Shown: piece by piece, positions 33,003 through 42,355 of the stretch
Layout of the letters: each line of letters starts with the position of its first letter
Numbering within the stretch: position 1 is the first letter of the stretch
Source of the DNA: CAZMSD01 sp964568855
Lineage (GTDB): Bacteria > CAIWAD01
NCBI GenBank assembly: GCA_964568855.1
Contig: CAZMSD010000033.1
Coordinates: forward strand, 1 to 48,926
Length of the DNA stretch: 48,926 bases
Direction: 5' to 3'
Made by a program: the position numbers and the translations under genes
Notes under the pieces: model-generated
What the model saw: only the letters and a program-made list of their open reading frames with translations
The model's database searches: none
What the model was told of the DNA's origin: nothing

Positions 33003-34322
33003 ATGTCATCGAAGAAGTCGGTCTCGGGCGGCGGATCGATCCTGCTGAAACTGCTCATCCTGGTGCTGGTCGCGATCCTGGCCTATTCGGTGCACTCTCC
33101 CAGGCAGCAGTGGAAGAAGCAGGCTGCTGATCTCGCCCTCGCCCGGGAACGCATGGATAACCTGCATAACGCCGCGGGGCAGTTCTTCTTCTTCAACCGG
33201 CACTTTCCCGAAACCGTGGACGATTTGCTGTCGGCCCTGGACACCACCCGCGTGGAAGCGCAACCCTACAACTTCGTCTACGAGCGCAAGCAGGTGGAAC
33301 TGGATCTGGAGGGTAACCGCGATTCCATGCTAGTGGACGCCGACGACACCATGCGTATCCGCCATTTTCAATGGGAGGATCGCGGACTCGAGAACTTCCT
33401 CCGCCCGGACTCCACTTTCGGCGAGTATTACCACACGCTGATCTGGGCTGACTTGAAGCCCCTGTACGAAGGCCTGGGAACGGACACCCTGCACCTGGTC
33501 TCCGACTCGCCCATCCTGGTGCGGAAACGTGGGCACGGAGATCACGACCGCAACCTGTGGGTCTCGACGGACCGCTTCTTCGAGGCCTTGCCCGATTCCA
33601 GTCGTTTTACCGCCGGTCGCAGCGTATTTCAGCCCGTGAAGAACTACAGCTTCACACTACCGCTCGACGAAGTTGCCGAATGCCCCGCCACGGAGCTGCC
33701 CTTCGACATTCAGCACGTGGCGAAGTACAAGTACCGCGGCGAGTACCAGTTCACGGTGGACGGCGAAGAGGGCCAGGAACTGACAACCCTGGCCCGGCGC
33801 CAGGCCTTCCTCAACGAGGTCAAGAACCGGGCCTCCGACGCCATCGGCGCCGCATTCAGCGTCCTGGCGGATTCGGCCACGGCCGCGGGCGACGAGCAGT
33901 ACCGGATTCCCGACGACCTTAAGAAGGAAATCGTCGTCAAGGAGACGCTGGTGGAAGCGCGCAAAGTTCGCAGCGGGGAAGTCCTGGTAGCGGAAAACGA
34001 CGACTTCCGCATCGCCCGGGCCGATTCCATCGCGTATTACAGCACGCGGGAACTCAGCGAGAGCATTCTCTTTCCCGAGTACCGGGCGGGAACGGCGGCC
34101 CAGTTCGCGGCCGTCATGGAAGAACCCGACGTGCAGGAACTCCTGGGCCGCGTGCGTCTGACGGCCACCTTCGATTCGGTCGGGCACGACACGGTGGGCG
34201 TCGCCGTCTACAGCCCGATCACCGGGGAAGAGCGGTACGCGGAAGGCATCCAGCGACTCTTCGAAGTGGATCCGCCGGAAAACCACGGCAGCATCTACAA
34301 CGGCAGCCGATCGTGGGATTGA
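33003..34322 (+). CDS. Hypothetical pseudopilin-like membrane protein
   Basis: 439 aa with GGAGCC before the ATG. The N-terminus is a short basic tail and one TM segment (SILLKLLILVLVAILAYSVH, about 12-31), then a heptad helix (LALARERMDNLHNAAGQFFF) and HFPETVDDLLSAL. This resembles the helix and 'P.sl..L' turn of GspG/PilE-type pseudopilins, but without a class III signal-peptidase site. The remaining 350 residues are mixed alpha/beta and unrecognised. The 3' end overlaps the next start by 10 nt, so the two proteins are made together. It may serve a secretion or pilus-like assembly; that is inferred from context. Confidence 0.6.
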   Translation: MSSKKSVSGGGSILLKLLILVLVAILAYSVHSPRQQWKKQAADLALARERMDNLHNAAGQFFFFNRHFPETVDDLLSALDTTRVEAQPYNFVYERKQVELDLEGNRDSMLVDADDTMRIRHFQWEDRGLENFLRPDSTFGEYYHTLIWADLKPLYEGLGTDTLHLVSDSPILVRKRGHGDHDRNLWVSTDRFFEALPDSSRFTAGRSVFQPVKNYSFTLPLDEVAECPATELPFDIQHVAKYKYRGEYQFTVDGEEGQELTTLARRQAFLNEVKNRASDAIGAAFSVLADSATAAGDEQYRIPDDLKKEIVVKETLVEARKVRSGEVLVAENDDFRIARADSIAYYSTRELSESILFPEYRAGTAAQFAAVMEEPDVQELLGRVRLTATFDSVGHDTVGVAVYSPITGEERYAEGIQRLFEVDPPENHGSIYNGSRSWD

Positions 34323-35749
34323 CCGAGCTCCCGCTTTCCGTACACGAAGACCGGCTGGTTCAGCACCGGCCCGAGGGAAACCTCGAACTCCCCCTGCCCT
34401 ACCGGATTCACCCCCGCTTCGTCCAGAATCCCGAGCTGGCCGAACTGCTGGCCGAGCGTCTGAGCGGGCGCTTCAATCCGCCTATCGAAGGCGCGCGCCT
34501 GCGCGTCCTCGTGCCGCGCCGCTGGGGCCTGCTGCAGCTCGATCTGCCCTACGCGGGGCTGGACGAAATGCCCAATCCGCAGAGCCAGATCCGCTGGGAG
34601 GTGGAGTGTCACGCCCCGGAAAGCGTGCACAACTACCTCTACGATTACCAGGAGCATGGATCGCGGACCAGGGTGCTGGCTGTCAGGCGCAACCTGGTCA
34701 GCTTCCTTAAGCGCCTGGCGGAGGCACTGGGTGCCGAGTTGGAAGCCATCGCCCCGCAGGAGGAAGCACTCGGCGAACCGACGGAAGGGATATCGACGCA
34801 GGCGGAAGGGCCGACGGCCATCGGTCGAGAGGTTCCGCTGCTGCGACCCGAGCGCGCCGAGGAGTTACAGGAACTGGTTAAGCGGGAAGAATTCCGCGAC
34901 CGGCCGCGCTACCTGGCCGCCGTGATCTTTTCCGTGCTGGTGCTGGCGGTGGCCCTGGCGGGCGCCGAGTGGATCCGCCGCCTGCAGCGTGCGCCCGCGA
35001 CCGATTCAGGGCCCGCAGCCGCTCTGGTGGACCAGGAGGAACCGCTGGTGGAACACGCCGGAGGTGAAACCGCCGCCGACTACGATGCCGGTCATGACTC
35101 TCCGGCAGTGGAATCGTCAATCGAAGAGATCTCCGATACTCTCACGGTTGACGAAGAGGGAATACCTGATGAACCGGCAATCGAGGAACTCTCCCAGGTC
35201 GCGGCCGCTGAGTCCGCAGGTGAGCAGGTCGAACAGATCGGCCTCGATGGAGCACCCGGAGATCGACCGGATGGAGGCACCGGCGAGCTGGGTATCGCCA
35301 CCCTCCTGCATGAACTCTCCCGCTCGGAGAGTCGCCTGCCAGACTTCATGGTGCTGGACCGTACGGGGCTGCTGGTCCGCGGAGCCGCCCCGGGAGTGCA
35401 TGTGGGTGACCTGCTGCCGTTCCCCAGCCGAGTGAGCCACGTGGGCCGGGACTGTTACTGGATCCACTTCGATCGCCCGCTGGCGCCGGCGCGCCAGGTA
35501 CGAGCGGACGGGGAGGCCGCTTCCGCCGATCGGAGCCTGCAGGTGGCCCGCCTGGAGGAGGCCGCGGAGCTGCTGGATGCCGGAGCGATCTCGCTGGTCA
35601 TCCAGCGCCTGTCGGTCCGGCCCGGTGGAGGACGGGACACGCGCTGGCGCTTTGCCGGCGGAGCTGAGGGAGTCTCCCCCGCGGGCTGGCGCCTGCGCGT
35701 CTTCCACGATCCCGCCGATTCCGCCGGCGCGCCCCCCCGGGAAGATTAG
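34313..35749 (+). CDS. PilM-like protein fused to a membrane segment and acidic linker
   Basis: 478 aa from a GTG at 34313 that overlaps the previous stop (GTGGGATTGA). Residues about 55-150 follow the PilM pattern: VLVPRRWGLLQLDLPYAGLD, then SQIRWEVECHAPESVHNYLYDYQE and RVLAVRRNLVSFLKRLAE. The actin-like nucleotide motifs of full PilM are not evident. A TM segment at about 200-220 (LAAVIFSVLVLAVALAGAEW) is followed by about 110 Glu/Asp-rich residues and a C-terminal domain (about 325-478), as in a PilN/PilO-like layout. It may be an assembly scaffold of a type IV-pilus-related machine, here without PilN, PilO or PilQ. Confidence 0.6.
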   Translation: MGLTELPLSVHEDRLVQHRPEGNLELPLPYRIHPRFVQNPELAELLAERLSGRFNPPIEGARLRVLVPRRWGLLQLDLPYAGLDEMPNPQSQIRWEVECHAPESVHNYLYDYQEHGSRTRVLAVRRNLVSFLKRLAEALGAELEAIAPQEEALGEPTEGISTQAEGPTAIGREVPLLRPERAEELQELVKREEFRDRPRYLAAVIFSVLVLAVALAGAEWIRRLQRAPATDSGPAAALVDQEEPLVEHAGGETAADYDAGHDSPAVESSIEEISDTLTVDEEGIPDEPAIEELSQVAAAESAGEQVEQIGLDGAPGDRPDGGTGELGIATLLHELSRSESRLPDFMVLDRTGLLVRGAAPGVHVGDLLPFPSRVSHVGRDCYWIHFDRPLAPARQVRADGEAASADRSLQVARLEEAAELLDAGAISLVIQRLSVRPGGGRDTRWRFAGGAEGVSPAGWRLRVFHDPADSAGAPPRED

Positions 35750-35757
35750 AGCGAACA

Positions 35758-36321
35758 GTGCGGGTTCTCTTCGGCGAATACAAAGGCCGCGTGCTGAAAA
35801 CGCCCCGCAAAGCCGCCATTCGCCCCACCACGGGCCGGATGCGCGACTGGCTGTGCAATATCCTGCGCGATCGTCTCCCCGGCGCCCGGGTTCTGGACCT
35901 CTACGCTGGTTGCGGAACCCTGGGGATTCACGCCCTGAGCATGGGCGCCGCGACCTGCACTTTCGTGGACTCGTCGCCACAGGCCCTGCGCCTGATCCGC
36001 CTGAACCTGGAGCTGCTGGGCGCCGGGGACCGAGGAACCATACGCAGGAGCACGGTCGAGCGCTTTCTGAAGCAGTGCGCGGGACAGCTTAAGTACGACC
36101 TGCTGTTTGTCGATCCTCCATACGAAAGCACCGACTACCAGAACCTGATGGCGATGCTGGGGGACGCCGAGCTTTCGGCCGAGCGAGGCCTGGTGGCGGT
36201 CGAGCATCCGGGAGGAGCCCCTGTGGCATGCCCCGGCGCTGAGCTCTGGCGGCGCAAGGAATTCGGCCGGAGCGTGATTTCCATCTTCCGCCATGAATCA
36301 TGTCAGCAACACCGATCCTGA
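35758..36321 (+). CDS. rsmD: 16S rRNA (guanine-966-N2)-methyltransferase RsmD
   Basis: 187 aa from a GTG at 35758, 8 bp after the preceding stop. Family start VLFGEYKGRVLKTPRKAAIRPTTGRMRDWL; SAM motif VLDLYAGCGTLGIHAL (45-60); catalytic N6/N2-type DPPY at 119-122 (LLFVDPPYES). It methylates G966 of 16S rRNA. The stop lies 29 nt inside the next gene, in another frame. coaD, frequent after rsmD, is not here. Confidence 0.9.
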   Translation: MRVLFGEYKGRVLKTPRKAAIRPTTGRMRDWLCNILRDRLPGARVLDLYAGCGTLGIHALSMGAATCTFVDSSPQALRLIRLNLELLGAGDRGTIRRSTVERFLKQCAGQLKYDLLFVDPPYESTDYQNLMAMLGDAELSAERGLVAVEHPGGAPVACPGAELWRRKEFGRSVISIFRHESCQQHRS

Positions 36322-37822
36322 GGTCCTGCTCGACAGAATCGGCGACCTGCCCGCGCTGACGCCCATCGTCTCCAGTGTCCTGTCCCTGATCCGCAGCGAG
36401 GACAGCCGCGCCGGCCAGATCGGCGAGCTGATCGCCAACGACGCCGTGCTCTCCACCAAGATCCTCAAGGTGGTCAATTCAGCCTTCTACGGCCTGCCCC
36501 GCAAAGTGTCCACCATCCAGCACGCGGTTGTGCTCCTGGGCTTCGACACCATCAAGAGCCTGGTGGTCTCCACCAGCGTGATCGAGATGATGCTCCACAG
36601 CAGCGCGGCGATCAGCGACCTCAAGCGCCTGTGGGAGCGCTCACTCTTCGCCGCCGTGACCGCCCGGAAGATCGCGCGCCTGCTGGAATACGAGAACCCC
36701 GAGGAAGCCTTCATGGCGGGGCTGATGATGGACGTGGGGATGCTGGCGCAGCTCAAGATGAACGGCGAAGCCTACGCCAGGATCATGGCCGACGAGCTGC
36801 ACCGCGGAACGGACATCGTGGTGGACGAGCTGCAGCAGTTCGAAGTATCACACGAGAAGCTGGGCCGGGCGATGCTGACCAGATGGGGCCTGCCCCTGCA
36901 GTTGAGCCTGCCGGTCCTGTATCACCACGACCTGGCGGGCAGCGACGAGCACCCGCCCGAGGTCCGGCGGCTTTGCCAGATCACCCACCTGGCGCGCCTG
37001 GCCTCGCGCATCTTCTACGGCGCGAGGATGGGGATCGCCATCAACGACTACAAGAAGCACTGCGCGCGGACCATCGAAATGAGCCCCGACGAGGTGGACG
37101 AATTCTTCCACACCATCCGCGAAGAGGTGATGGATGTGTCACGCCAGTACGGCATCGAGGTGAAGCGACTGCGCAGCTACACCGCGATTCTCGACGCCGC
37201 CACCGCGGAGCTGACCGAGGTCAACGAGACCTACGAGCAGATGAACCGGGAGCTGCTGCAGGCCAATCGGAAGGCCGAAGCGCTGGCGAAGAAGCTCAAG
37301 CAGGCCAACGAGCAGCTCGAGCGCATGGCCAGCGTGGACGAGCTCACCGAGTTGTACAACCGGCGCTTCTTCGACGACTTCATCAAGCGGGAATTCGAGC
37401 GCTGCAGCCGCTATGGCCGTCCCATGTCCTGCATCCTGATCGACATCGACCATTTCAAGCAGGTCAACGACAACCACGGACACCTGCAGGGGGATTCCAT
37501 CCTGCGCGAGGTGGGAGCCCTGCTGGCTTCGTCGACGCGCCGCTCGGATGTGGCCGTGCGCTACGGCGGCGAGGAGTTCGTGATCGTGCTGCCGGAAACC
37601 AGCCTGTATTCGGCGCGCATCGCCGCGGAGAAGCTGCGGCGCGCGGTGGACCAGTTCGAGTTCACCCACGAACGAGGCAAGCCCATGCACATCACCATCA
37701 GCCTGGGCATCGCCTGTTTCAACGGCGGCCAGACCAAGGAGAGTCCCGAGGACCTGCTGGCCCGCGCGGACGCGAAGCTCTACGAATCGAAGGCCGGCGG
37801 CCGCAACCGCATCAGTCACTGA
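36293..37822 (+). CDS. HDOD-GGDEF regulator (probable diguanylate cyclase)
   Basis: 509 aa. An N-terminal HDOD domain (about 15-215: LPALTPIVSSVLSLI, DAVLSTKILKVVNSAFYGLP) is followed by a coiled coil (about 300-345: ETYEQMNRELLQANRKAEAL) and a GGDEF domain. The active site is GGEEF at 425-429, so synthesis of cyclic di-GMP is expected. An inhibitory RxxD site (RRSD, 416-419) lies five residues upstream, so product inhibition is likely. Phosphorylation or another signal through HDOD is unknown. The start overlaps rsmD by 29 nt, and its end overlaps the convergent PLP-enzyme gene by 11 nt. Confidence 0.93.
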   Translation: MNHVSNTDPEVLLDRIGDLPALTPIVSSVLSLIRSEDSRAGQIGELIANDAVLSTKILKVVNSAFYGLPRKVSTIQHAVVLLGFDTIKSLVVSTSVIEMMLHSSAAISDLKRLWERSLFAAVTARKIARLLEYENPEEAFMAGLMMDVGMLAQLKMNGEAYARIMADELHRGTDIVVDELQQFEVSHEKLGRAMLTRWGLPLQLSLPVLYHHDLAGSDEHPPEVRRLCQITHLARLASRIFYGARMGIAINDYKKHCARTIEMSPDEVDEFFHTIREEVMDVSRQYGIEVKRLRSYTAILDAATAELTEVNETYEQMNRELLQANRKAEALAKKLKQANEQLERMASVDELTELYNRRFFDDFIKREFERCSRYGRPMSCILIDIDHFKQVNDNHGHLQGDSILREVGALLASSTRRSDVAVRYGGEEFVIVLPETSLYSARIAAEKLRRAVDQFEFTHERGKPMHITISLGIACFNGGQTKESPEDLLARADAKLYESKAGGRNRISH

Positions 37823-38825
37823 GCCCCACGGCTCGGCGCTCCTCTTCGCCGGGTTCCCAGACGAAACCCTGCTCCTTCATCCAGTCCTCGTCGTAGAACT
37901 TGCTCAGATAGCGCTCGCCGCTGTCGGGGAAGACCACCACCATGGTCTGGTCCTCCCGCATGTCCTTGGCGACGCGCAAACCGGCGGCGAGGATGGTGCC
38001 CGAGCTTCCCCCCACCAGCATGCCTTCCTCCCGGCAGATCCGCCGCGCCCAGTAGAAGCTCTCGGCGTCGGAGACGTAGTGCATCAGGTCTACGTGATCC
38101 ATGTGCAGCGTCTCGGGAATGAAGTCCTCGCCGATTCCTTCGACGGCGTAGACCCAGGCTTCGCCCTCCCGGCCGGTGTCGAAGAAGTGTTTGATGATGC
38201 TGCCCTCGGGCTCGGCGCCGATGATCCTGATCGCGGGATCCCGCTCCTTGAGGAATCGGCTCACCCCGCTCATGGTTCCGCCCGTGCCCATGCCCATCAC
38301 GAAAGCGTCAAGGCGGCCGCCGGTGCCCCGCCAGAGTTCCTCGGCGGTGGTCCGGTAGTGGCACTCGGGATTGGCCTGGTTGCAGAACTGGTCCGCCATC
38401 ACCGCTCCCGGGATTTCCCTGGTGATACGCCGGGCGGTCTCGAGGAAACTCTCCGGATGGTCCGGCGGCACGTCGGTCCGCGTGATAATCACCTCGCCGC
38501 CGAAGGCGCGGATCATCTTGGTCCGCTCCCTGGACATCTTGTCGGGGATCACGACGATGCAGCGGTAACCTCGCTGCGCGCAAGCCATGGCCAGGCCCAC
38601 GCCCATGTTGCCGCTGGAACCTTCCACGACAGTTCCGCCGGGACTCAGTCTCCCGTTGCGCTCCATGTCCTCGAGCAGCGCCTTGGCCGCCCGGTCCTTG
38701 ATGCTGGCGCCGGGGTTGAAACGCTCGACCTTGGCCAGCATGGTCGGCGGCACGTGGGCCGAAATCCTGTGCAGCCGGATCAGGGGGGTGTCTCCGATGG
38801 TGTCGAGAATATTGTCGTGGATCAC
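37812..38825 (-). CDS. PLP-dependent cystathionine beta-synthase / cysteine synthase-type enzyme
   Basis: 337 aa from a GTG at 38823-38825, chosen because AAGGAG lies 6 nt upstream. Motifs: NPGASIKDRAA with the PLP lysine K43, VEGSSGNMGVGLAMACAQ, the phosphate-binding MGMGTGGTMSGVSRF, and GGSSG. The C-terminus PDSGERYLSKFYDEDWMKEQ is closer to cystathionine beta-synthase than to CysK. There is no C-terminal CBS pair. It condenses serine or O-acetylserine with homocysteine or sulfide. The start overlaps the SpoIID-type gene's stop by 4 nt (GTGA), so the pair is coupled. Confidence 0.88.
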   Translation of the reverse strand: MIHDNILDTIGDTPLIRLHRISAHVPPTMLAKVERFNPGASIKDRAAKALLEDMERNGRLSPGGTVVEGSSGNMGVGLAMACAQRGYRCIVVIPDKMSRERTKMIRAFGGEVIITRTDVPPDHPESFLETARRITREIPGAVMADQFCNQANPECHYRTTAEELWRGTGGRLDAFVMGMGTGGTMSGVSRFLKERDPAIRIIGAEPEGSIIKHFFDTGREGEAWVYAVEGIGEDFIPETLHMDHVDLMHYVSDAESFYWARRICREEGMLVGGSSGTILAAGLRVAKDMREDQTMVVVFPDSGERYLSKFYDEDWMKEQGFVWEPGEEERRAVGLSD

Positions 38826-40444
38826 GATGACTCCTTTCCGATCCTGACCAGACGGCTTCCAGGATAGTAATGCGCCAGAATTTCGCGGAATCCCCGGCCC
38901 TCGACGGCCATGCGCGTCGCGCCGAGCTGGCACATGCCCACGCCGTGACCCCAGCCCTTACCGTGTATCACAACAATGTCGCCCGCCCTTTCGAACCAGA
39001 TCGCCGCGCTGCGCAGGCAGCTCTCCGACAGGGCCAGACGGATGCCCAACTCGCGGCCGATCCGGCGGATTCCCCGGTCGGTGACGATGTCCAGAGCGGT
39101 CAGCCTGCCCGAGGCGCCGCGTCCAGCGGGTCGCAGTTCCTCCAGGCTGTCGAAGGCAAAACCAGTCTTGCGTCGTATCGTGCAGGCCAGCTCCCCGCGA
39201 GTCGTCTCCACGCGCCAGCGGTATGCGTCCGCGCAGTGGGCCAGGCCGGCAGGCAGCTCCCAGTCCTCGGTGTTGCACCAGGCGTCCTCCGCGGAGTCGA
39301 TCCAGCGCCGCCAGTCCTCCTCGCCACGCGCTTCGGAAGGCGGGACGGGCGCGGAACGAAGGTCGGATGAAGGGGACAGGTAGGGCAGTATCCGGTCCTC
39401 CCAGACGTTTTCGTAGGCTTCGACGATTCCCCCGCAGCACTTCGAGTAGCGGGCGTCGCAGACCTCGCCCTCGTGCGACAGCACTAGGCCCGCTGTATCA
39501 CGAGCGGCCGTCAGCGAGCTTTCCCGGATCGATCCCGTTCCCCGGAAGCACTGGCAATGATCGTCGGCGCAAAGGTCGAAGGGTTCGCCCGCGTGATGCC
39601 GGCCGCGGGTGGCCAGGATGGTGCTGCGAGCGGCCACCGTCTGGGCCATGAGCAGCTCCCGGGGGCTGTCCGCCGTCATCTCGGAGGAGTTCACGCCGGC
39701 CAGGTATTGCTCCAGGACCAGTTCGTTCGCCGCTCCCAGCAGGCCGTCGGCGTCGACGAACACGATCAGTGAACCGTTGTAGCACAGCTCGGTCCGGTGC
39801 TGCCAGTGAAAGCCGATGCCCACCTCCACCTCCGCCACCGAGACGGTTTCCCCGGGCGGAAGCGCGATGGTCAACGGGCCGGTCGTCGTGTTCCAGACGG
39901 GTCCTGATTCTCCCCTCACTTTCACGGCGCCGCCGGAGGGTTCAAGCGTCTCGCGAAAAGGGACGGCGGAGGCGGTAAACCAAAGGTCGCGGGAGTTCTC
40001 CCACGACCGCTCCCGGGCTAAGTCGGCCAGGGAATCGAGGATCCGCCGGTGCAGCGAACGGTCCCGCTCGTCGCCCTGCTCGCGCTGCATGTGGCCGGAT
40101 GACAGCCCGCGCGGCGATGCACCGCCCTCGTGAGCCGCGTAGAGCAGGCATGTGGCAGGAACCCTGCAGCTTCCGTAATCGCCGCCCGGGGCGAAATCCG
40201 CGATGCGGGGCGACAGACCGGAGGACTGCAGGCGTTCGGCGACGCGCTCCAGCAGCCGGGAATCAGGGCTCTCGAGCACCTTGACGCCCTCGCGCAGGAC
40301 GGCCGGAGAACTTCCAAGGAGGGCCACGCGCAGCTCGCCCCGGACCTCGACGCTTCCCAGGGGTCCCGCGATCCGGCTGCCCTCCGGAAGCTCGAAGCGC
40401 AGGGATTTTCTGCGATGGATGAATCCGACCCTGACCGTTTGCAT
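38822..40444 (-). CDS. SpoIID/LytB-domain protein
   Basis: 540 aa from the ATG at 40442-40444 (MQTVRVGFIHRRKSLRF); a GTG at 40519 is the alternative. Neither has a clear ribosome binding site. The SpoIID core is clear: VLEQYLAGVNSSEMTADSPR with the candidate catalytic Glu, LLMAQTVAARSTIL, and the C-terminal GKGWGHGVGMCQLGATRMAV. The Cys-rich DLCADDHCQCFRGTG and YSKCCGG match the extended bacterial family. SpoIID enzymes trim peptidoglycan as lytic transglycosylases; outside sporulators the role is cell-wall related. No signal peptide is seen at the chosen start. Confidence 0.85.
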   Translation of the reverse strand: MQTVRVGFIHRRKSLRFELPEGSRIAGPLGSVEVRGELRVALLGSSPAVLREGVKVLESPDSRLLERVAERLQSSGLSPRIADFAPGGDYGSCRVPATCLLYAAHEGGASPRGLSSGHMQREQGDERDRSLHRRILDSLADLARERSWENSRDLWFTASAVPFRETLEPSGGAVKVRGESGPVWNTTTGPLTIALPPGETVSVAEVEVGIGFHWQHRTELCYNGSLIVFVDADGLLGAANELVLEQYLAGVNSSEMTADSPRELLMAQTVAARSTILATRGRHHAGEPFDLCADDHCQCFRGTGSIRESSLTAARDTAGLVLSHEGEVCDARYSKCCGGIVEAYENVWEDRILPYLSPSSDLRSAPVPPSEARGEEDWRRWIDSAEDAWCNTEDWELPAGLAHCADAYRWRVETTRGELACTIRRKTGFAFDSLEELRPAGRGASGRLTALDIVTDRGIRRIGRELGIRLALSESCLRSAAIWFERAGDIVVIHGKGWGHGVGMCQLGATRMAVEGRGFREILAHYYPGSRLVRIGKESS

Positions 40445-40531
40445 AGATTGAATAATAGGATGCGGTGAACTCAGAAACCAGGAAGACGTGCGACGTGGCG
40501 AATCCGGCGGATCGAACACGCGATCGGTGTA

Positions 40532-41188
40532 TCACAGCATCCGGTCGGGCCCGCTGAGGAAAAAGAGCGAAAGAGCGGTGACGTTGTTCAGGAAGTGCAG
40601 CAGGATTCCCGGCAGCAGGCTGCCGCTCCGGCGGCGGAATTCCCCCAGCATCAGGCCCAGCAGGAAGAGCACGGGGAAATGCCAGGGGTTGAGGTGGAAG
40701 AGCGCGAAAAATGCGGCGGGACCCACCAGCAGCCCCCGTTCGCCGAAGCGGCGCCGCCAGAACCAGGGAACCAGGCCGCGGAAGAAGATTTCCTCCATGA
40801 CGGGCGCCAGTATCGCGGCGGAAGCGACGATCAGCGCCGCTTCGAGGCCGCCCTCGGGAGTGACCGCCCGCAGCAGCGCGCGGCTGATCTCCTCGGGGAT
40901 CGGGACAACCAGGTCGAAGAGGAGCGTCAGGCCCTGCAACGCCGGAACGAAGAGCAGGCATGCGAGCACGTAGAGGCTCCAGCTTCCGGCGATCTGCGTG
41001 CGGAAGGACAGGATCTCGGGGCGCAGGGGATCGGGGACCAGCAGCAGGCAGGGCAGGCCGATCAGCAGTTCGGTGAACAGAATCGCCAGCTTGGCGCCCA
41101 GGCCCGCCGAGGCCGACATGGGCAGGATGACGGCCGCCGCCAGGGGCACCAGCAGCGTCGCGAGTGGCGGAGTCGGCTGCTCATTCAT
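40532..41188 (-). CDS. CPBP-family intramembrane metalloprotease (CAAX/Abi type)
   Basis: 218 aa from the ATG at 41186-41188, which shares one base with the stop of the methyltransferase gene (TGATG). About seven hydrophobic segments are present. The CPBP motifs are MEEIFFRGLVPWFWRRRFGE (EExxxR), FALFHLNPWHFPVLFLLG (FxxxH), and HFLNNVTALSLFF (HxxxN/B-like). The putative metal ligands Glu, His and His are all present. Substrate unknown: maturation of peptides, or signalling. A longer frame to 41671 is out-of-frame methyltransferase sequence. Confidence 0.85.
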   Translation of the reverse strand: MNEQPTPPLATLLVPLAAAVILPMSASAGLGAKLAILFTELLIGLPCLLLVPDPLRPEILSFRTQIAGSWSLYVLACLLFVPALQGLTLLFDLVVPIPEEISRALLRAVTPEGGLEAALIVASAAILAPVMEEIFFRGLVPWFWRRRFGERGLLVGPAAFFALFHLNPWHFPVLFLLGLMLGEFRRRSGSLLPGILLHFLNNVTALSLFFLSGPDRML

Positions 41189-42012
41189 CAGTGGATGACG
41201 GTCCACCAGCCCCTCCGGAAGATCTCCCAGGCGCAGGCGGCGAATGCGTGCCCCACGTTGAGGGACTCCGCCCGGCCGGCGCCGGGAACGTGGATCCGCC
41301 TGTCCACGAACTCTGCGGGGAGCCGGATCCCGTGACTTTCGCTTCCCAGGACGAGGACGTCCCCCGGCAGGAACTCGAAGTCCGCCAGGGTTTCGCCTCC
41401 GGCGGCCTCCAGAGCCAGCAGCCTGTGCCCGGACGCCCGCAGCGCCTCGACCTGCGGGCCCTCCACTTCCACCAGCGTGGTCAGGTGGAACAGGGCGCCC
41501 ATGGAGGCGCGGATCAGGCGGGGCGACCAGGGATCGACCGTTTCCCCGTGGAGCAGGACGCGGTCCATGCCGAACCACAGCGCGCAGCGGAGGATGCCGC
41601 CCATGTTGCCGGGATCGGAGATACCGTCCAGCAGCAAGGTGGGCGGTTCCTGGGCGGCCGCAGTTCCGCATAGTTCTTCGAAGGCGCCGAGTTCCTGAAA
41701 GCCCGCCAGGGAGGCCACGGCCAGCAGGCCTTCGGGATGGGGCTGCTCCGCGAGGCGGGCCGCTTCGTGTTCGCGCAGGGTCAGGAGGGCGTCGCCCGCT
41801 TCCAGCTCATGCAGCAGGTCCTCGCCGAAGCAGCCGGCGGCCTCCTCAGCGCGGTCCTGGACCAGCAGGGCGAGTTCCGGGCGGCGCCCCGAGTTCAGCA
41901 GCTCCTCGATACACTTGCGTCCCGGAACGATGAAGCGGCCCTGGTCCCGGCGTTCGCGAGGTCGCCGGAGCTGCTGCAGACTGCTGAATTCCGCTCGGGA
42001 GATCCGGCGCAT
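41188..42012 (-). CDS. TrmH-family (SPOUT) RNA 2'-O-methyltransferase
   Basis: 274 aa from the ATG at 42010-42012. The N-terminal RNA-binding part (RERRDQGRFIVPGRKCIEEL) is typical of the SpoU substrate-binding domain. The SPOUT knot follows with motif 1 LLLDGISDPGNMGGILRCA, motif 2 VLVLGSESHGIR and motif 3 RAESLNVGHAFAACAWE. It methylates ribose 2'-OH in tRNA or rRNA; the site is unknown. Its ATG shares a base with the upstream PII-like gene's stop (TGATG), and its own stop does the same with the CPBP gene, a fully coupled string. Confidence 0.9.
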   Translation of the reverse strand: MRRISRAEFSSLQQLRRPRERRDQGRFIVPGRKCIEELLNSGRRPELALLVQDRAEEAAGCFGEDLLHELEAGDALLTLREHEAARLAEQPHPEGLLAVASLAGFQELGAFEELCGTAAAQEPPTLLLDGISDPGNMGGILRCALWFGMDRVLLHGETVDPWSPRLIRASMGALFHLTTLVEVEGPQVEALRASGHRLLALEAAGGETLADFEFLPGDVLVLGSESHGIRLPAEFVDRRIHVPGAGRAESLNVGHAFAACAWEIFRRGWWTVIH

Positions 42013-42344
42013 CAGGAGTGGCCCATGCCGTGGACGGCGGAGATCGGCAGCGCGAGAATCAGGCCGTTTCCGGCTTCGCTGAGGGGCCCCACCACCTGCT
42101 CGAAGACGGTGACGATCTTCGCTTCCTGCTCCTCGTCCACGGCGGTGAGAATGGTCTTGTTGTGCGGGCGGTTTCCGGTGAGCAGCCCCTTCAGCCCGGC
42201 GAAGATGGGGATGTCCTGCGCGAGGATCCGGCCCATGCCCACCGAATCGAGAATCGTCGCTCCCCGCACGTCCACTTCCAGCATCGCCTGGATCAGCTCG
42301 TCCAGGTATTCTTCCTTGTTGAGGATGATGATCAGCAGCTTCAT
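42012..42344 (-). CDS. PII-like small signalling protein
   Basis: 110 aa from the ATG at 42342-42344. The start KLLIIILNKEEYLDELIQAM is a beta-strand and helix, followed by DVRGATILDSVGMGR, the strand and turn that in PII proteins leads into the T-loop. There is then a long hydrophobic loop (ILAQDIPIFAGLKGLLTG) and NKTILTAVDEEQEAKIVTVF. This is the ferredoxin-like fold of PII/CutA relatives, but the GlnB signature (with the uridylylated Tyr) is absent. Its ligand is unknown. It lies 11 bp after an orphan EIIA gene and overlaps the TrmH gene, which suggests sensing coupled to RNA modification or phosphotransfer. Confidence 0.7.
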   Translation of the reverse strand: MKLLIIILNKEEYLDELIQAMLEVDVRGATILDSVGMGRILAQDIPIFAGLKGLLTGNRPHNKTILTAVDEEQEAKIVTVFEQVVGPLSEAGNGLILALPISAVHGMGHS

Positions 42345-42355
42345 GAGGATCGGCG

